A DNA stretch of 64,000 nt from Thermoleophilia bacterium (GTDB taxonomy: Bacteria > Actinomycetota > Thermoleophilia > Gaiellales > Gaiellaceae). Under the pieces are notes generated by a model, which worked only from the letters and a program-made list of their open reading frames with translations, did no database searches and was not told where the DNA came from. The stretch is taken from assembly GCA_020845695.1 (NCBI GenBank), contig JADLFG010000029.1, positions 62,001 through 126,000 of the forward strand, in the 5' to 3' direction. Shown in pieces: positions 16,434 through 24,959 of the stretch. The translations under genes were made by a program, and so were the position numbers. The first letter of the stretch is position 1. Each line of letters opens with the position of its first letter.

Positions 16434-17462
16434 TCAGGTCCAGATCGGCGTGTCCCACAGCCGCTCACGGCGGCCGAGGCCTGACTCGACAGCCCGGCGG
16501 TAGACGCGCGCGGCCCAGCCGACGTCCTCGATGCCCATGCCGACCGGCGTGACGAGGATCCGTTCGTCCGGGGCCGTACGGCCGGGATGGTCTCCGGTCA
16601 GGATCGCTCCGAGCGGCACGACAGCGTCGCGGTCGAGCAGGCCGGCGCCCTCGGCGCGGGCGAGCGGTCGGGTCGGATGGTGCGTCTCGTGGGCGACGTC
16701 GTCGGTGACGAGCAGGTCGGCCGCGGTGATCGCGGCGAGCTCCGGGTCATGGCCGGAGACACACAGGAAGAGCTGCCCGGCCTCCCACCAGTCCTCGGCA
16801 AACCAGGGCTCCGGCGCCATGGTGGCGGCGACGAGCACGTCGCAGCCGCTGACGGCCGCCCGCGGGCTCTCGACCGGGACGAGTGGCGGGCGACCCTCCG
16901 ACTGCTCGGCGAGAAAGCGCCCGACCTGCGCCTCGCTCGGGTCGTAGACGCGGATCTCCTCGATCCCCGGGAGCGTGCGCTCGAGAGCGAGCAATTGCGT
17001 GCGCGCCTGCACGCCGAGCCCGACGATCGCGAGCGTGCGGGCGTCCGGCGGCGCGAGCTCGCGGGCGGCGAGGCCCGAGACCGCGCCGGTGCGCATCGCC
17101 GAGACGACGGTCCCGTCCATGACCGCGAGCGGCAGCCCGGTCTCCGGATCGGAGAGGACGATCACGCCGATCCCGCGCGGCAGCCCGCGCGATGGGTTCG
17201 AGGGAACGCTCGGGATCCACTTCATCCCAGCCATCGCGAGCGAGCCGCCGACCCAGGCCGGCATCGCCATGATCCGGCCGTCGCGCTCCTCGGAGTCGAT
17301 GCCTTCCGACCAGTGCAGCGACGCCTTCTGCGGGCAGATCGCCTCGCCGCGCTGGTAGAGGGAGAGCGTCTCGTCGATCGCGGCGAGGCAGCCGTCCATG
17401 TCGAGGCCGCCCGCGGCGATCACGTCTTCCTGCGAGAGACAGAGGTAGTCCACGGGAGTCAT
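16434..17462 (-). CDS. Ornithine cyclodeaminase / mu-crystallin family dehydrogenase (342 aa), locus A
   Basis: This NAD(P)-binding protein belongs to the OCD/mu-crystallin family, whose members are cyclodeaminases, ketimine reductases or N-alkyl amino-acid dehydrogenases. The Rossmann motif is LAIVGLGVQARTQLLAL, preceded by MRTGAVSGLAARELA, which contributes to substrate and cofactor binding. KWIPSVPSNPSRGLPRG carries the conserved lysine. As first gene of the GlxBCD operon it is well placed to act on an N-substituted glutamate or an imine made by that complex. It occupies the position that the opine-dehydrogenase-like enzyme holds in locus B. The exact reaction is not determined. Confidence 0.85.
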   Translation of the reverse strand: MTPVDYLCLSQEDVIAAGGLDMDGCLAAIDETLSLYQRGEAICPQKASLHWSEGIDSEERDGRIMAMPAWVGGSLAMAGMKWIPSVPSNPSRGLPRGIGVIVLSDPETGLPLAVMDGTVVSAMRTGAVSGLAARELAPPDARTLAIVGLGVQARTQLLALERTLPGIEEIRVYDPSEAQVGRFLAEQSEGRPPLVPVESPRAAVSGCDVLVAATMAPEPWFAEDWWEAGQLFLCVSGHDPELAAITAADLLVTDDVAHETHHPTRPLARAEGAGLLDRDAVVPLGAILTGDHPGRTAPDERILVTPVGMGIEDVGWAARVYRRAVESGLGRRERLWDTPIWT

Positions 17463-17551
17463 GGCGCCCACGATAAACCCCACCCGGTCCGGGCGGGACG
17501 GCCAGCGCGCTCACACTCGCATCGCGGTCCGTGTGCACGGTGCACAGGCTG
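17463..17551 (-). promoter_or_regulatory. Leader of the locus A operon with a GTGTGCAC-type palindrome
   Basis: An 89-bp gap separates the PucR regulator stop from the OCD-family start. At 17531-17545 it contains GTGTGCACGGTGCAC, with inverted arms GTGC-N5-GCAC. A very similar 15-mer overlaps the start codon of the PucR gene at 19296-19310. It is a candidate PucR-type operator for locus A. Confidence 0.35.
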
Positions 17552-19312
17552 CTACCCGCCGAGCTCGCGGAAGCGGATCAGGCGGACGGCGAGCTGGAGG
17601 TCGAAGGCGACCGAGGGGTCGGCCGGGTCGAGGCCGATCGTCTCGTGGATCCGGCGCAGCCGCTGGCGCAGGGTGTTTCTGTGCACGTACAGCGCGGCGG
17701 CGGTCTGGCGCGCGTTTCCCTGACTCTCGAGATAGGCCTCGAGCGTCCGGAAGAGGTCGCTGCCGCGGCGGCGGTCGAGCTCGAGCAGACGGCCGACGGA
17801 CAGCTCGAGCGGGTCCGGGTCGCGCTCGTGGGAGATCGCCCACAGGTAGCGCTGCGCGCCGAGGCCCGGGTAGCCGCGAACCGGCCGTCCTGCGCCCGGC
17901 GCCTGCGCGATCGCGCAGGCGAGCCGTGCCTGGCGAAACGCGAGCGCGTGGTCCCCGCCCGTCCCGGTCGAGTCGGAGTAGCCGACCGCCGCCCGCGGCG
18001 CGCCGCCTTCGAGCGTCTCCGCGAGGGTCTGCTCGAGCAGCGCGCTCCAGCGCTCGCTGCGGACGGGGACGAGCGCGACGAAGGCGCGCCGGGCGTCGGT
18101 GACCGCTCCCGGGAACACGTGCGCCAGCCGCGCGGCGAGCGCGGCCCAGAGCTCGGTCGGGTCGTCGCCGGGCGGGGTCTCGGCCATGACGACGGCATGC
18201 GGCTCGCCCGGTCTCACCCCCAGCGCTCGCGCGGCCGCGGGCGCCGGCTCGCCCGCGCGCAGCGCATCGAGGAGCTCGCGCGTGCGGGAGCGCTCGTCCG
18301 CGGCTGCGCGCACCCGCCCCTCCTCGAGCGCGATTGCCGCGTGGTTCGCGATCGTGCCGAGGAGCGCGAGATTGTCCTCGCTGAGGGAGCGCTGCTCGCG
18401 GGCGTAGCAGCAGAGCAGGCCGACGGGCCGCCCCTCGAGAACGAGCGGCGCGGCAAACAGCGAGCGCGGGTCGCCCCGGGCGACGAACGGCGCGACGAGC
18501 GCGCTGTCGTTCGCGACCGCCATGCTGGCCGGGCCGCCGCCGAGCAGCCGGGCCCACGGGCCCTCGACCGCGACCGCGTCCGCGCGGACCGTGGCGCTCT
18601 CGCCCCCCACCCACGTCTCGACGAGCAGCCGCCCCCGGGCCTCGTCGAGGCGCAGGACGACGACGAGCGTCGCGTCGAGCAGCTCGAGCGCCGTCAGCGC
18701 GAGTCGCTGGAGCGTCTGCGGGGAGCGCGAGGCGACGGCCATCTGCCGCGACAGGTCGGCGAGGCTGCGGAAGACCCTCATGCTGCGGATCGCCTGCTCG
18801 TGGAGCTTCGCGTTCTCGACCGCGCCCGCGACGAGACTCGCGATCGCCTGCATCAGCGTCAGGTCGTCGTCGGTGAATTCGTGCGGTGCCAGCGTGTGCA
18901 GGGTGAGGACGCCGACCAGCCGATCGCCCCGCCCGACGACGGGCACGGTCAGGACGGACTGGAAACGGGCGTCGTGCAGCTCCGGAACGAGCTTGTAGCG
19001 CGGGTCGGCGAGCGGCTCCTCCGCGATCATCCCCGGCCGGCGCGTGAGCGCGGTCCAGCCGGTCAGGCCCTCACCGAGCTCGAGCGAGTAGGCGCCCACC
19101 CAGTGCTCGTACCCGGCGACGGCGCCGCGGATCACGAGCCGCTCCTGCTCCTCGTCCCAGAGGTAGACGAGCGCGCCCTCGCAGCCGGCGAGCTCCGCGC
19201 AGACCGCCGCTGCGTGGTTCAGCACCTCGTCGACGTCGAGGCTCGAGTTGACGCGGGCGATCAGCGCGAACAGCGCCTCGCTCTCGTGCCTGGTGGTGTG
19301 CACTACGCACAT
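17552..19312 (-). CDS. GAF-GAF-PucR family transcriptional regulator (586 aa)
   Basis: This is a PucR/CdaR-type activator. Residues 10-160 form a GAF domain (GALVYLWDEEQERLVIRGAV, GLTGWTALTRRPGMI, VPVVGRGDRLVGVLTLHT). A second, weaker GAF domain covers about 180-330. The C-terminus has the family helix-turn-helix: TLEAYLESQGNARQTAAALY followed by VHRNTLRQRLRRI. PucR-type regulators usually control purine, amine or aromatic catabolism and sense small molecules through the N-terminal domains. It sits between locus A (same strand, downstream) and the divergent glutamine-synthetase-like gene, so both are probable targets. ATG 19312 precedes the first GAF domain. Confidence 0.9.
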   Translation of the reverse strand: MCVVHTTRHESEALFALIARVNSSLDVDEVLNHAAAVCAELAGCEGALVYLWDEEQERLVIRGAVAGYEHWVGAYSLELGEGLTGWTALTRRPGMIAEEPLADPRYKLVPELHDARFQSVLTVPVVGRGDRLVGVLTLHTLAPHEFTDDDLTLMQAIASLVAGAVENAKLHEQAIRSMRVFRSLADLSRQMAVASRSPQTLQRLALTALELLDATLVVVLRLDEARGRLLVETWVGGESATVRADAVAVEGPWARLLGGGPASMAVANDSALVAPFVARGDPRSLFAAPLVLEGRPVGLLCCYAREQRSLSEDNLALLGTIANHAAIALEEGRVRAAADERSRTRELLDALRAGEPAPAAARALGVRPGEPHAVVMAETPPGDDPTELWAALAARLAHVFPGAVTDARRAFVALVPVRSERWSALLEQTLAETLEGGAPRAAVGYSDSTGTGGDHALAFRQARLACAIAQAPGAGRPVRGYPGLGAQRYLWAISHERDPDPLELSVGRLLELDRRRGSDLFRTLEAYLESQGNARQTAAALYVHRNTLRQRLRRIHETIGLDPADPSVAFDLQLAVRLIRFRELGG

Positions 19313-19411
19313 CAGCGTAGGCGATCTGTGAGCGAGCTGGCACTCGCTCCGTCGCCGTGCCTCCACTACGCTCCGCGCCAACGCGACCGCCGCAGAGGTG
19401 AGGGAGGAGCG
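19296..19411. promoter_or_regulatory. Divergent control region between PucR gene and GlnT-like gene
   Basis: About 100 bp separate the two divergent starts. At the PucR start codon lies GTGTGCACTACGCAC (19296-19310), matching 12 of 15 positions of the palindrome upstream of locus A at 17531. AGGGAGGAG at 19401-19409 is the ribosome site of the GlnT-like gene. No strong sigma-70 hexamers are obvious. Confidence 0.35.
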
Positions 19412-20737
19412 ATGGCCGAGAAGACCGCTCGGGAGATCATCGAGGAGTGGCGCGCCGACGGCGTCCGCTTCGTCCGCTTCGAGCTTCCGGACCTGCACGG
19501 AACGAGCCGCTCGAAGCTCGTGCCGATCGAGCACGCCGCCGGCTACGCCGACGAGGGGCTGAACATGTACGGTGGCGCGGGGGTGCTCGACACCCGCTCC
19601 GACGTCGTCGGCGGGACCCTCTACAACGAGGAGCGCGCCTACGGAGACCAGCGGCTCGTGCCGGATCCGGCGACCGCCGCGATCGTGCCGTGGGCGGAGG
19701 CGACCGGACGCTTCATCTGCGATTCCCGCTGGGATGACGGCCGTCCGCTCGCCGCGCTCCCCCGCCATGTCTTCCGGCGCGTGCTCGACCGCTGCCGGGC
19801 GCTCGGCTACGAGCCCGTGCTCGGTTTCGAGCCCGAGTTCTACCTGCTCGACGGCGACACGCACGAGCTGCTGTTCGAGGGCTACCACATCTTCAACACG
19901 GTCAGGAACACGTATGTCCCCTTCATCCAGGAGCTGGTCGAGCAGGTGCAGGCGCTCGGGCTCTCCGTGATCACGGTGAACTGCGAGTACGCGGGCTCCC
20001 AGTGGGAGATCAACTACGCGCCGGGCCGGGGACTCGACGGGCCCGACCAGACGTTCGCGTTCAAGAACGCGGTCAAGGAGCTCGCTCACCTGAACGGGTA
20101 CGTGGCCACGTTCATGTCGAAGCCGTTCTCGGGCTCCGCCGGCTCGGGCATGCACACGCACGTGAGCCTGCTCGACGCGGACGGTCGCAACGTGCTCGCG
20201 GACGCGTCGGACGCCGAGGGCATCTCCGGCCTCTGCCGCCACTTCATCGCCGGCCAGCTCCGCCACGCGGCCTCGGCGTACGCGCTGCTCGCCCCGACCG
20301 TCAACTGCATGAAGCGGCGCCGCACGCACACGTTCAGCCCGACCAACGTCTCCTGGGGGCTCGAGGACCGCTCGGCGCTCGTGCGGATCAAGGGCGGCTC
20401 CGTCGAGTCGCGCCACGTCGAGCACCGCGCCCCGACCGCGCTTGCGAACCCGTCCCTGGCCGCCGCCGTGATCCTCGGCGCGGGCCTGCTCGGGATCGAG
20501 GAGCGGCTCGAGCTCGAGCCGCCCGCGTTCCCGCCGGCCGAAGAGGACGCGACGAAGCCGCAGCTCCCGACGGGCGTGCGCGAGTCGCTCGCCGCGCTCG
20601 AGGGTGACGGGAAGCTGCGCGAGCTCCTGGGTGAGGAGTTCGTGAGCGCCTACACGGTCATGCGCCGCCACGAGCTCCAGCGCTTCGACGACCACGTCAG
20701 CGACTGGGAGTGGGACGAGTACGTCGAGGTGTTCTGA
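19412..20737 (+). CDS. glnT: Glutamine-synthetase-family ligase (GlnT / gamma-glutamylamide synthetase type), associated with locus A
   Basis: This 441-aa protein has the GS fold in two parts. A beta-grasp N-terminal domain (FVRFELPDLHGTSRSK) is followed by the catalytic domain with the metal-binding FEPEFYLLD, the HTHVSLLD histidines, NCMKRRRTHTFSPTNVSWG and a late RIKGGSVESRHVEHRAP substrate loop. Sequence and length place it with GlnT, GMAS and PuuA-type enzymes, which ligate glutamate to an amine (methylamine, putrescine, ethanolamine) rather than to ammonia. It is divergent from the PucR gene and upstream of the polyamine-type transporter, so it probably conjugates the imported amine. 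ATG 19412 follows AGGGAGGAG. Confidence 0.88.
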   Translation: MAEKTAREIIEEWRADGVRFVRFELPDLHGTSRSKLVPIEHAAGYADEGLNMYGGAGVLDTRSDVVGGTLYNEERAYGDQRLVPDPATAAIVPWAEATGRFICDSRWDDGRPLAALPRHVFRRVLDRCRALGYEPVLGFEPEFYLLDGDTHELLFEGYHIFNTVRNTYVPFIQELVEQVQALGLSVITVNCEYAGSQWEINYAPGRGLDGPDQTFAFKNAVKELAHLNGYVATFMSKPFSGSAGSGMHTHVSLLDADGRNVLADASDAEGISGLCRHFIAGQLRHAASAYALLAPTVNCMKRRRTHTFSPTNVSWGLEDRSALVRIKGGSVESRHVEHRAPTALANPSLAAAVILGAGLLGIEERLELEPPAFPPAEEDATKPQLPTGVRESLAALEGDGKLRELLGEEFVSAYTVMRRHELQRFDDHVSDWEWDEYVEVF

Positions 20738-20781
20738 GCGGCCGCTGCGAGCGGCTCGGCCAGCCCGGGTCCCGGACAGTA

Positions 20782-20812
20782 CGGCCGGCGCGGACGACGT
20801 CCGCGCCGGCCG
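20782..20812 (+). terminator. GC-rich hairpin terminator after the GlnT-like gene
   Basis: A perfect 14-bp stem, CGGCCGGCGCGGAC with its complement, is separated by a GAC loop 45 bp after the stop codon. It has no long T-run, as is common in high-GC actinobacteria. It isolates the GlnT-like gene from the transporter operon. Confidence 0.75.
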
Positions 20813-20835
20813 GGAGCCGAGTCCGGTGACGGCGA

Positions 20836-20863
20836 TTGACTTCTTAACCTAAGGCATTATAGG
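20836..20863 (+). promoter_or_regulatory. Sigma-70-like promoter of the transporter operon with TTAACCT operator candidate
   Basis: TTGACT (20836-20841) and TATAGG (20858-20863) are spaced by 16 bp in a locally AT-rich island. TTAACCT at 20844-20850 lies 2 bp after the -35 box and belongs to an imperfect inverted repeat, AACCTA-N8-TAGGTT. The same TTAACCT occupies the same place in the promoter of the aldehyde dehydrogenase at 28094-28122. The GntR protein encoded at 24946 is the obvious candidate ligand. Confidence 0.55.
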
Positions 20864-20914
20864 TTTAGAGATCAACCCGGAAGGCCGGGTCAATCTACGC
20901 GAGGAGGGTTGGGA

Positions 20915-22045
20915 ATGTTTGGCATGCGATCTCGACTCCCGACGAGGCAGCTCGCGGCTGTGTCGGCGCTCGTGCTCGCCGCGGGGGCTCTGGCCGCGTG
21001 CGGCGGCAGCAGCGAGCCCTCCGCCGGCGAGACGGCAGGCGGCGGCGAGTCCGCTCCCAGCGAGAGCGGCGGCGGCACGCTGAACGTGCTCACCTGGGAG
21101 GGCTATGCGGACCCCAGCTTCGTGGACGCCTTCACGGCAGCCACGGGCTGCACGGTGTCGGCCACGTACGTCGGCTCCAACGACGACTTCGCTCCCAAGC
21201 TCGCCGCTGGCGGTGGCGTCTTCGACCTGATCACCCCCTCCATCGACACGGCGTCGATCATGGTCGAGGCGGGGTTCGTCGAGCCGATTGACACCGAGCG
21301 GGTCGAGGGGTACGCGGATACGTACGAGCTGTTCAGGACGGCGCCCGGCGTCAACGCCGATGGCAAGGTGTACGGGATCCCGTTCACCTGGGGCTCGATC
21401 CCGTTCATGTATCGGACCGACAAGTTCGAGCAGCCGCCCACCTCGCTCGCCGCGCTTTGGGACGACCAGTACAAGGGGAAGATCAGCCTCTGGGACGACA
21501 AGAGCGCCATCTACGTCGCCGCACGCTACCTCGGGCACGACAACATCTACTCGCTCGACGACCAGCAACTCGCCGAGGCGGCGGCCGCGCTCGAGGAGCA
21601 GAAGCCGCTGATCCGCAAGTACTGGGCAACCGCCGGCGAGCTCGTGGATCTGTACGCCGCCGACGAGGTCTGGATCTCGAACACCTGGGGCGGTTTCCAG
21701 TCCGCCGAGCTCGAGAAGCTCGGCATCCCCGTCGCGGAGTTCATCCCGACCGAGGGTGCGGAAGGCTGGTCGGACTACTGGATGCTCGTCAAGGACTCGC
21801 CGAACATCGACTGCGCGTACGAGTGGCTGAACTTCGCTATCAGCCCCGAAGGGCAGTGCGGCGTGTCGTCGGTGACCGGCTACTCCGCCTCGAACCCAGT
21901 GGCGGTGAAGGAGTGCATGAGCGAGGAGGAGTACCTCGCCAAGCACCAGGACGATCCCGACTACATCAACGAGCTGATTCTCTGGCAGACGCCGGAGCGG
22001 CTCGACAAGATGAACGAGGTCTGGAACGCGGTCAAGACCGGCTAG
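20915..22045 (+). CDS. potD: Polyamine-type ABC transporter substrate-binding lipoprotein (376 aa)
   Basis: This is a PotD/PotF-type periplasmic-binding-protein-like lipoprotein. An N-terminal signal peptide with lipobox LAAC (cysteine about residue 29) is followed by a Gly/Ser-rich spacer and then the mature domain, beginning LNVLTWEGYADPSFVDAF. DLITPSIDTASIM, GIPFTWGSIPFMYRTD and WGGFQSAE are family segments lining the ligand cleft. It binds a polyamine or related cationic amine at the membrane surface. GAGGAGG at 20901 gives ATG 20915; an in-frame TTG at 20909 is less likely. It is the first gene of a potD-A-B-C-gntR-cache operon. Confidence 0.9.
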   Translation: MFGMRSRLPTRQLAAVSALVLAAGALAACGGSSEPSAGETAGGGESAPSESGGGTLNVLTWEGYADPSFVDAFTAATGCTVSATYVGSNDDFAPKLAAGGGVFDLITPSIDTASIMVEAGFVEPIDTERVEGYADTYELFRTAPGVNADGKVYGIPFTWGSIPFMYRTDKFEQPPTSLAALWDDQYKGKISLWDDKSAIYVAARYLGHDNIYSLDDQQLAEAAAALEEQKPLIRKYWATAGELVDLYAADEVWISNTWGGFQSAELEKLGIPVAEFIPTEGAEGWSDYWMLVKDSPNIDCAYEWLNFAISPEGQCGVSSVTGYSASNPVAVKECMSEEEYLAKHQDDPDYINELILWQTPERLDKMNEVWNAVKTG

Positions 22046-22094
22046 CATCACGCGCGGTTCGAGTTCCCCCCACAAGCCGAACAGGTTGCAGCAG

Positions 22095-23183
22095 ATGGCA
22101 TTCTCGGTGGAGCTGAGGAACGTCACCAAGTCGTTCCCGGGCGGGGTCGTAGCGGTCGACGACCTCAGCTTCACCGTGGATGCCGGCGAGTTCGTGACCC
22201 TGCTCGGGCCGTCGGGGTGCGGCAAGACGACGACGCTCCGTCTGCTCGCGGGCTTCGAGTTTCCCGACTCGGGCTCGGTGCGGATCGACGACGCGGACAT
22301 CACGCACCTGCCGCCGAACAGGCGACCCGTGAACACGGTGTTCCAGGACTACGCGGTGTTTCCGCACATGACGGTGCGCCGCAACGTCGAGTACGGCCTT
22401 CGCTTCGACGGCGTTCCCCGTTCCGAGCGTCGCGAGCGGGCGCTGGCCGCGCTCGAGCTCGTCGGGCTGCCCGAAAAGGCCGACGAGAAGCCCGGGAACC
22501 TCTCGGGCGGCCAGCGCCAGCGGGTCGCTCTGGCGCGGGCGATCGTCAAGCAGCCGCGGGTGCTCCTGCTCGACGAGCCCCTCTCGGCGCTCGACGCGAA
22601 GCTCCGCAAGTCGATGCAGGCCGAGTTACGCCGGCTCCACCGCGAGATCGGGATCACGTTCGTCCTGGTCACGCACGACCAGAGCGAGGCGCTCGCGCTC
22701 TCAGACCGCGTGATCGTCATGGCCGACGGCCGTCTCCAACAGGTTGGCACGCCGGCCGAGGTCTACGACTGGCCCGTGTCGCCGTACGTCGCGGACTTCA
22801 TCGGGAGCGCCAACCTGCTCGACGGACTCCTCGTCGAAGCAGCCGGGAAGCTCGGCGCGGTCACGATCGACGGCTGGCGGCTCGAGGGCGTGCTGTTGGC
22901 CGAAGGGCTCGCGACAGGCGATCCAGTCACGGTGGCGATCAGGCCGGAGCGGATCCGGGCCGAGCTCGACCCGGGCAACGGGGAGGGGATCGATGCGTCC
23001 GTGCTCGACAGCATGTTCAGCGGCGGCTCCGTGCGTCTGCGCGTCGGCGTCGGCGGAGTCTCCATGGATGTCGACCTCCCGGTCTCCACGCACCTCGAGG
23101 GGCTGAGCGTGCCGAAGGCCGGAGACTCGATCCGGATCGGGGTCACGCCCGACAACGTCGGTATCTTCGCCCGCCGGCCGTGA
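22095..23183 (+). CDS. potA: Polyamine-type ABC transporter ATP-binding protein (362 aa)
   Basis: This is the ATPase subunit of the importer. Walker A is GPSGCGKTT, the Q-loop is NTVFQDYAVFPHM, the ABC signature is LSGGQRQRVALARA, Walker B is VLLLDEPLSALD, and the H-loop is VTHDQ. The C-terminal TOBE domain (about residues 240-362) covers regulatory contacts typical of PotA. ATG 22095 starts MAFSVELRN; the ribosome site is weak (ACAGG), and a TTG at 22086 is an alternative. It couples ATP hydrolysis to uptake through the two permeases that follow. Confidence 0.93.
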   Translation: MAFSVELRNVTKSFPGGVVAVDDLSFTVDAGEFVTLLGPSGCGKTTTLRLLAGFEFPDSGSVRIDDADITHLPPNRRPVNTVFQDYAVFPHMTVRRNVEYGLRFDGVPRSERRERALAALELVGLPEKADEKPGNLSGGQRQRVALARAIVKQPRVLLLDEPLSALDAKLRKSMQAELRRLHREIGITFVLVTHDQSEALALSDRVIVMADGRLQQVGTPAEVYDWPVSPYVADFIGSANLLDGLLVEAAGKLGAVTIDGWRLEGVLLAEGLATGDPVTVAIRPERIRAELDPGNGEGIDASVLDSMFSGGSVRLRVGVGGVSMDVDLPVSTHLEGLSVPKAGDSIRIGVTPDNVGIFARRP

Positions 23184-23241
23184 CCGCCTGCCTCACGCGC
23201 TCCCCCGGTCGGGCCGCGCCAGGGCTCGTCGCGAGGCCGCT

Positions 23242-24114
23242 GTGGTAAGGGCGGTTCGGCAGCGGCGGCTCGCGGGCGTCGCGGTGCTCAGCGGGCCGAT
23301 GTCGTGGGCGCTCGTGTTCCTGCTCGTGCCGTACGCCCTCCTGCTCGCGTACAGCTTCTACCGGCGGGAGTTTCCCACCTGGGAGCGGGACTTCGTTCTC
23401 GACAACTACTCGCAGGTGTTCGGGGAGTCCCAGTACCGCACGGCGCTTCTGCGCACGACGGGCATCGCGCTCGCGGTCGCGTGCTTCGCGCTCCTGCTCG
23501 CGTATCCGGTCGCGTACTTCCTCGCGTTCCGGGTCCGGTCGAACCGCCTGCGGGCGCTGCTCTTCTTCGGGATGATCGTGCCGCTGTGGGTTTCGTACCT
23601 GCTGCGCCTGTACACGTGGAAGACGATCCTCGGGTCGAACGGGGCGCTGAACAGCTTTCTGATCTGGGTCGGCGTCACGGAGGAGCCCGTCGAGTTCCTG
23701 CTCTATAGCCGCACGGCGATGGTCATCACGCTCACCTACATCTTCATTCCCTTTGTGGCGCTGTCGGTGTTCGCGCAGCTCGAGAAGCTGCCCCGGAGCC
23801 TCCCCGAGGCCGCGCGCGACCTCGGAGCGTCTCCCTGGCACACGTTCACGACGATCGTGCTGCCGCTGTCGATCCCCGGGGTGCTTGCCGGCGCAACGAT
23901 CGCGTTCTGTCTCGCGTTCGGCGACTTCATCGCCGCCTTCCTGGTCGGCGGGCCGGGCGATCTGATGGTGGCGAACCTCGTGCAGACCCAGTTCGGCTCC
24001 GCGCTCAACTGGCCGCTCGGGGCGGCGCTCTCGATGCTGATCCTGGTGGTTGTCGTGGCGGTGCTGACGCTCGCGAACCGGCTTGACCGGTTCGGGAACC
24101 TGGACCTCGATTGA
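23242..24114 (+). CDS. potB: Polyamine-type ABC transporter permease, PotB-like (290 aa)
   Basis: This is an integral membrane permease with about six helices. The EAA loop that contacts the ATPase is recognisable as ARDLGASPWHTFTTIVLPLSIPG near residues 190-212. The N-terminus LVFLLVPYALLLAYSFYRREF and the sequence LLRTTGIALAVACFALLLAYP are typical of PotB/PotH. A GTG at 23242 is used; it has no strong ribosome site, and the gap from potA is 58 bp. Its last codons overlap the next gene. Confidence 0.9.
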   Translation: MVRAVRQRRLAGVAVLSGPMSWALVFLLVPYALLLAYSFYRREFPTWERDFVLDNYSQVFGESQYRTALLRTTGIALAVACFALLLAYPVAYFLAFRVRSNRLRALLFFGMIVPLWVSYLLRLYTWKTILGSNGALNSFLIWVGVTEEPVEFLLYSRTAMVITLTYIFIPFVALSVFAQLEKLPRSLPEAARDLGASPWHTFTTIVLPLSIPGVLAGATIAFCLAFGDFIAAFLVGGPGDLMVANLVQTQFGSALNWPLGAALSMLILVVVVAVLTLANRLDRFGNLDLD

Positions 24115-24959
24115 CAGCGCAGCTGGAGCCCGAGCTCACGGTCGACGTTCCGCCGGCCGGCACGGCCCGCAGTTTCGCGCGGGTGGGCCGGCGCGGGTTC
24201 GGGCTCGCTCTCGTGGTGGCGATCGTGTTCGCGTTCCTGTACCTGCCGATCGCGCTGCTCGCCCTGTTCAGCTTCACCGACTCAAGCAGCACGACCTTCC
24301 CGATCCGTGGCTTCACGCTCGGCTGGTACGAGGACGCGTTCGCGAACCGCGAGCTGATCCAGGCGCTCAAGAACAGCCTCACCGTTGCCTTCTCCGCGAC
24401 GGTCGTCTCGCTGGTGGTCGGAACGCTTGCCGCCATCGGCCTGCACCGAGTCGAGTTCCCCGGCAAGGGACTGTTCCGGCGCCTCGTCATGCTGCCGCTC
24501 GCGCTGCCCGGCATCGTGACCGGCGTCGCGATGTTGAACTTCTTCGGGCTGATTGGCATGTCGCTCAGCCTGCGTACGGTCATCCTGGGTCACGCGACAG
24601 CGCTCCTCGCCGTCGTGATCACGCAGGTGTTCGCCCGCCTCCAGCGACTCTCGAGCAGCTATCAGGCCGCCTCAGCCGATCTGGGAGCAGCCGGGTGGCA
24701 GACGTTTCTCTTCGTCACGCTGCCGAATCTCCGTTCAGCATTGATCGGCAGCGCGCTGCTCGTGTTCACGCTCTCGTTCGACGAGATCCCGGTCACGTTC
24801 TTCCTCACGGGGCGGGAGAACACGCTGCCGATGTACATCTACTCCTCGATGCGTCGCGGCATTACCCCCGATCTCAACGCGATCGCGACCCTGGTCGTGC
24901 TCGTGTCGCTCGTCGTGATCGCGCTGTCCGTCTGGCTCCTGCGAGATGACACCGCCTAG
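24111..24959 (+). CDS. potC: Polyamine-type ABC transporter permease, PotC-like (282 aa)
   Basis: This is the second permease subunit. About six membrane helices and an EAA loop (SADLGAAGWQTFLFVTLPNLRSA) identify it. SFTDSSSTTFPIRGFTLGWYEDAF is the usual first periplasmic loop of PotC/PotI. The TTG start overlaps the potB stop (TTGA), indicating coupled translation, and the 3' end overlaps the GntR gene by 14 bp. Together with PotA and PotB it forms the channel for the amine bound by the lipoprotein. Confidence 0.9.
   Translation: MTAQLEPELTVDVPPAGTARSFARVGRRGFGLALVVAIVFAFLYLPIALLALFSFTDSSSTTFPIRGFTLGWYEDAFANRELIQALKNSLTVAFSATVVSLVVGTLAAIGLHRVEFPGKGLFRRLVMLPLALPGIVTGVAMLNFFGLIGMSLSLRTVILGHATALLAVVITQVFARLQRLSSSYQAASADLGAAGWQTFLFVTLPNLRSALIGSALLVFTLSFDEIPVTFFLTGRENTLPMYIYSSMRRGITPDLNAIATLVVLVSLVVIALSVWLLRDDTA

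Noticed and set aside
17552..20695. Continuation of the PucR frame upstream through the GlnT-like gene (1047 codons)
   Set aside because: The extra 460 residues are antisense to a well-conserved GS-like gene. The PucR protein starts at ATG 19312 before its first GAF domain.
20915..24959. Transporter specific for spermidine/putrescine
   Set aside because: The PotABCD family is clear, but binding residues cannot be assigned with confidence. Other cationic amines or opine-like compounds are possible.
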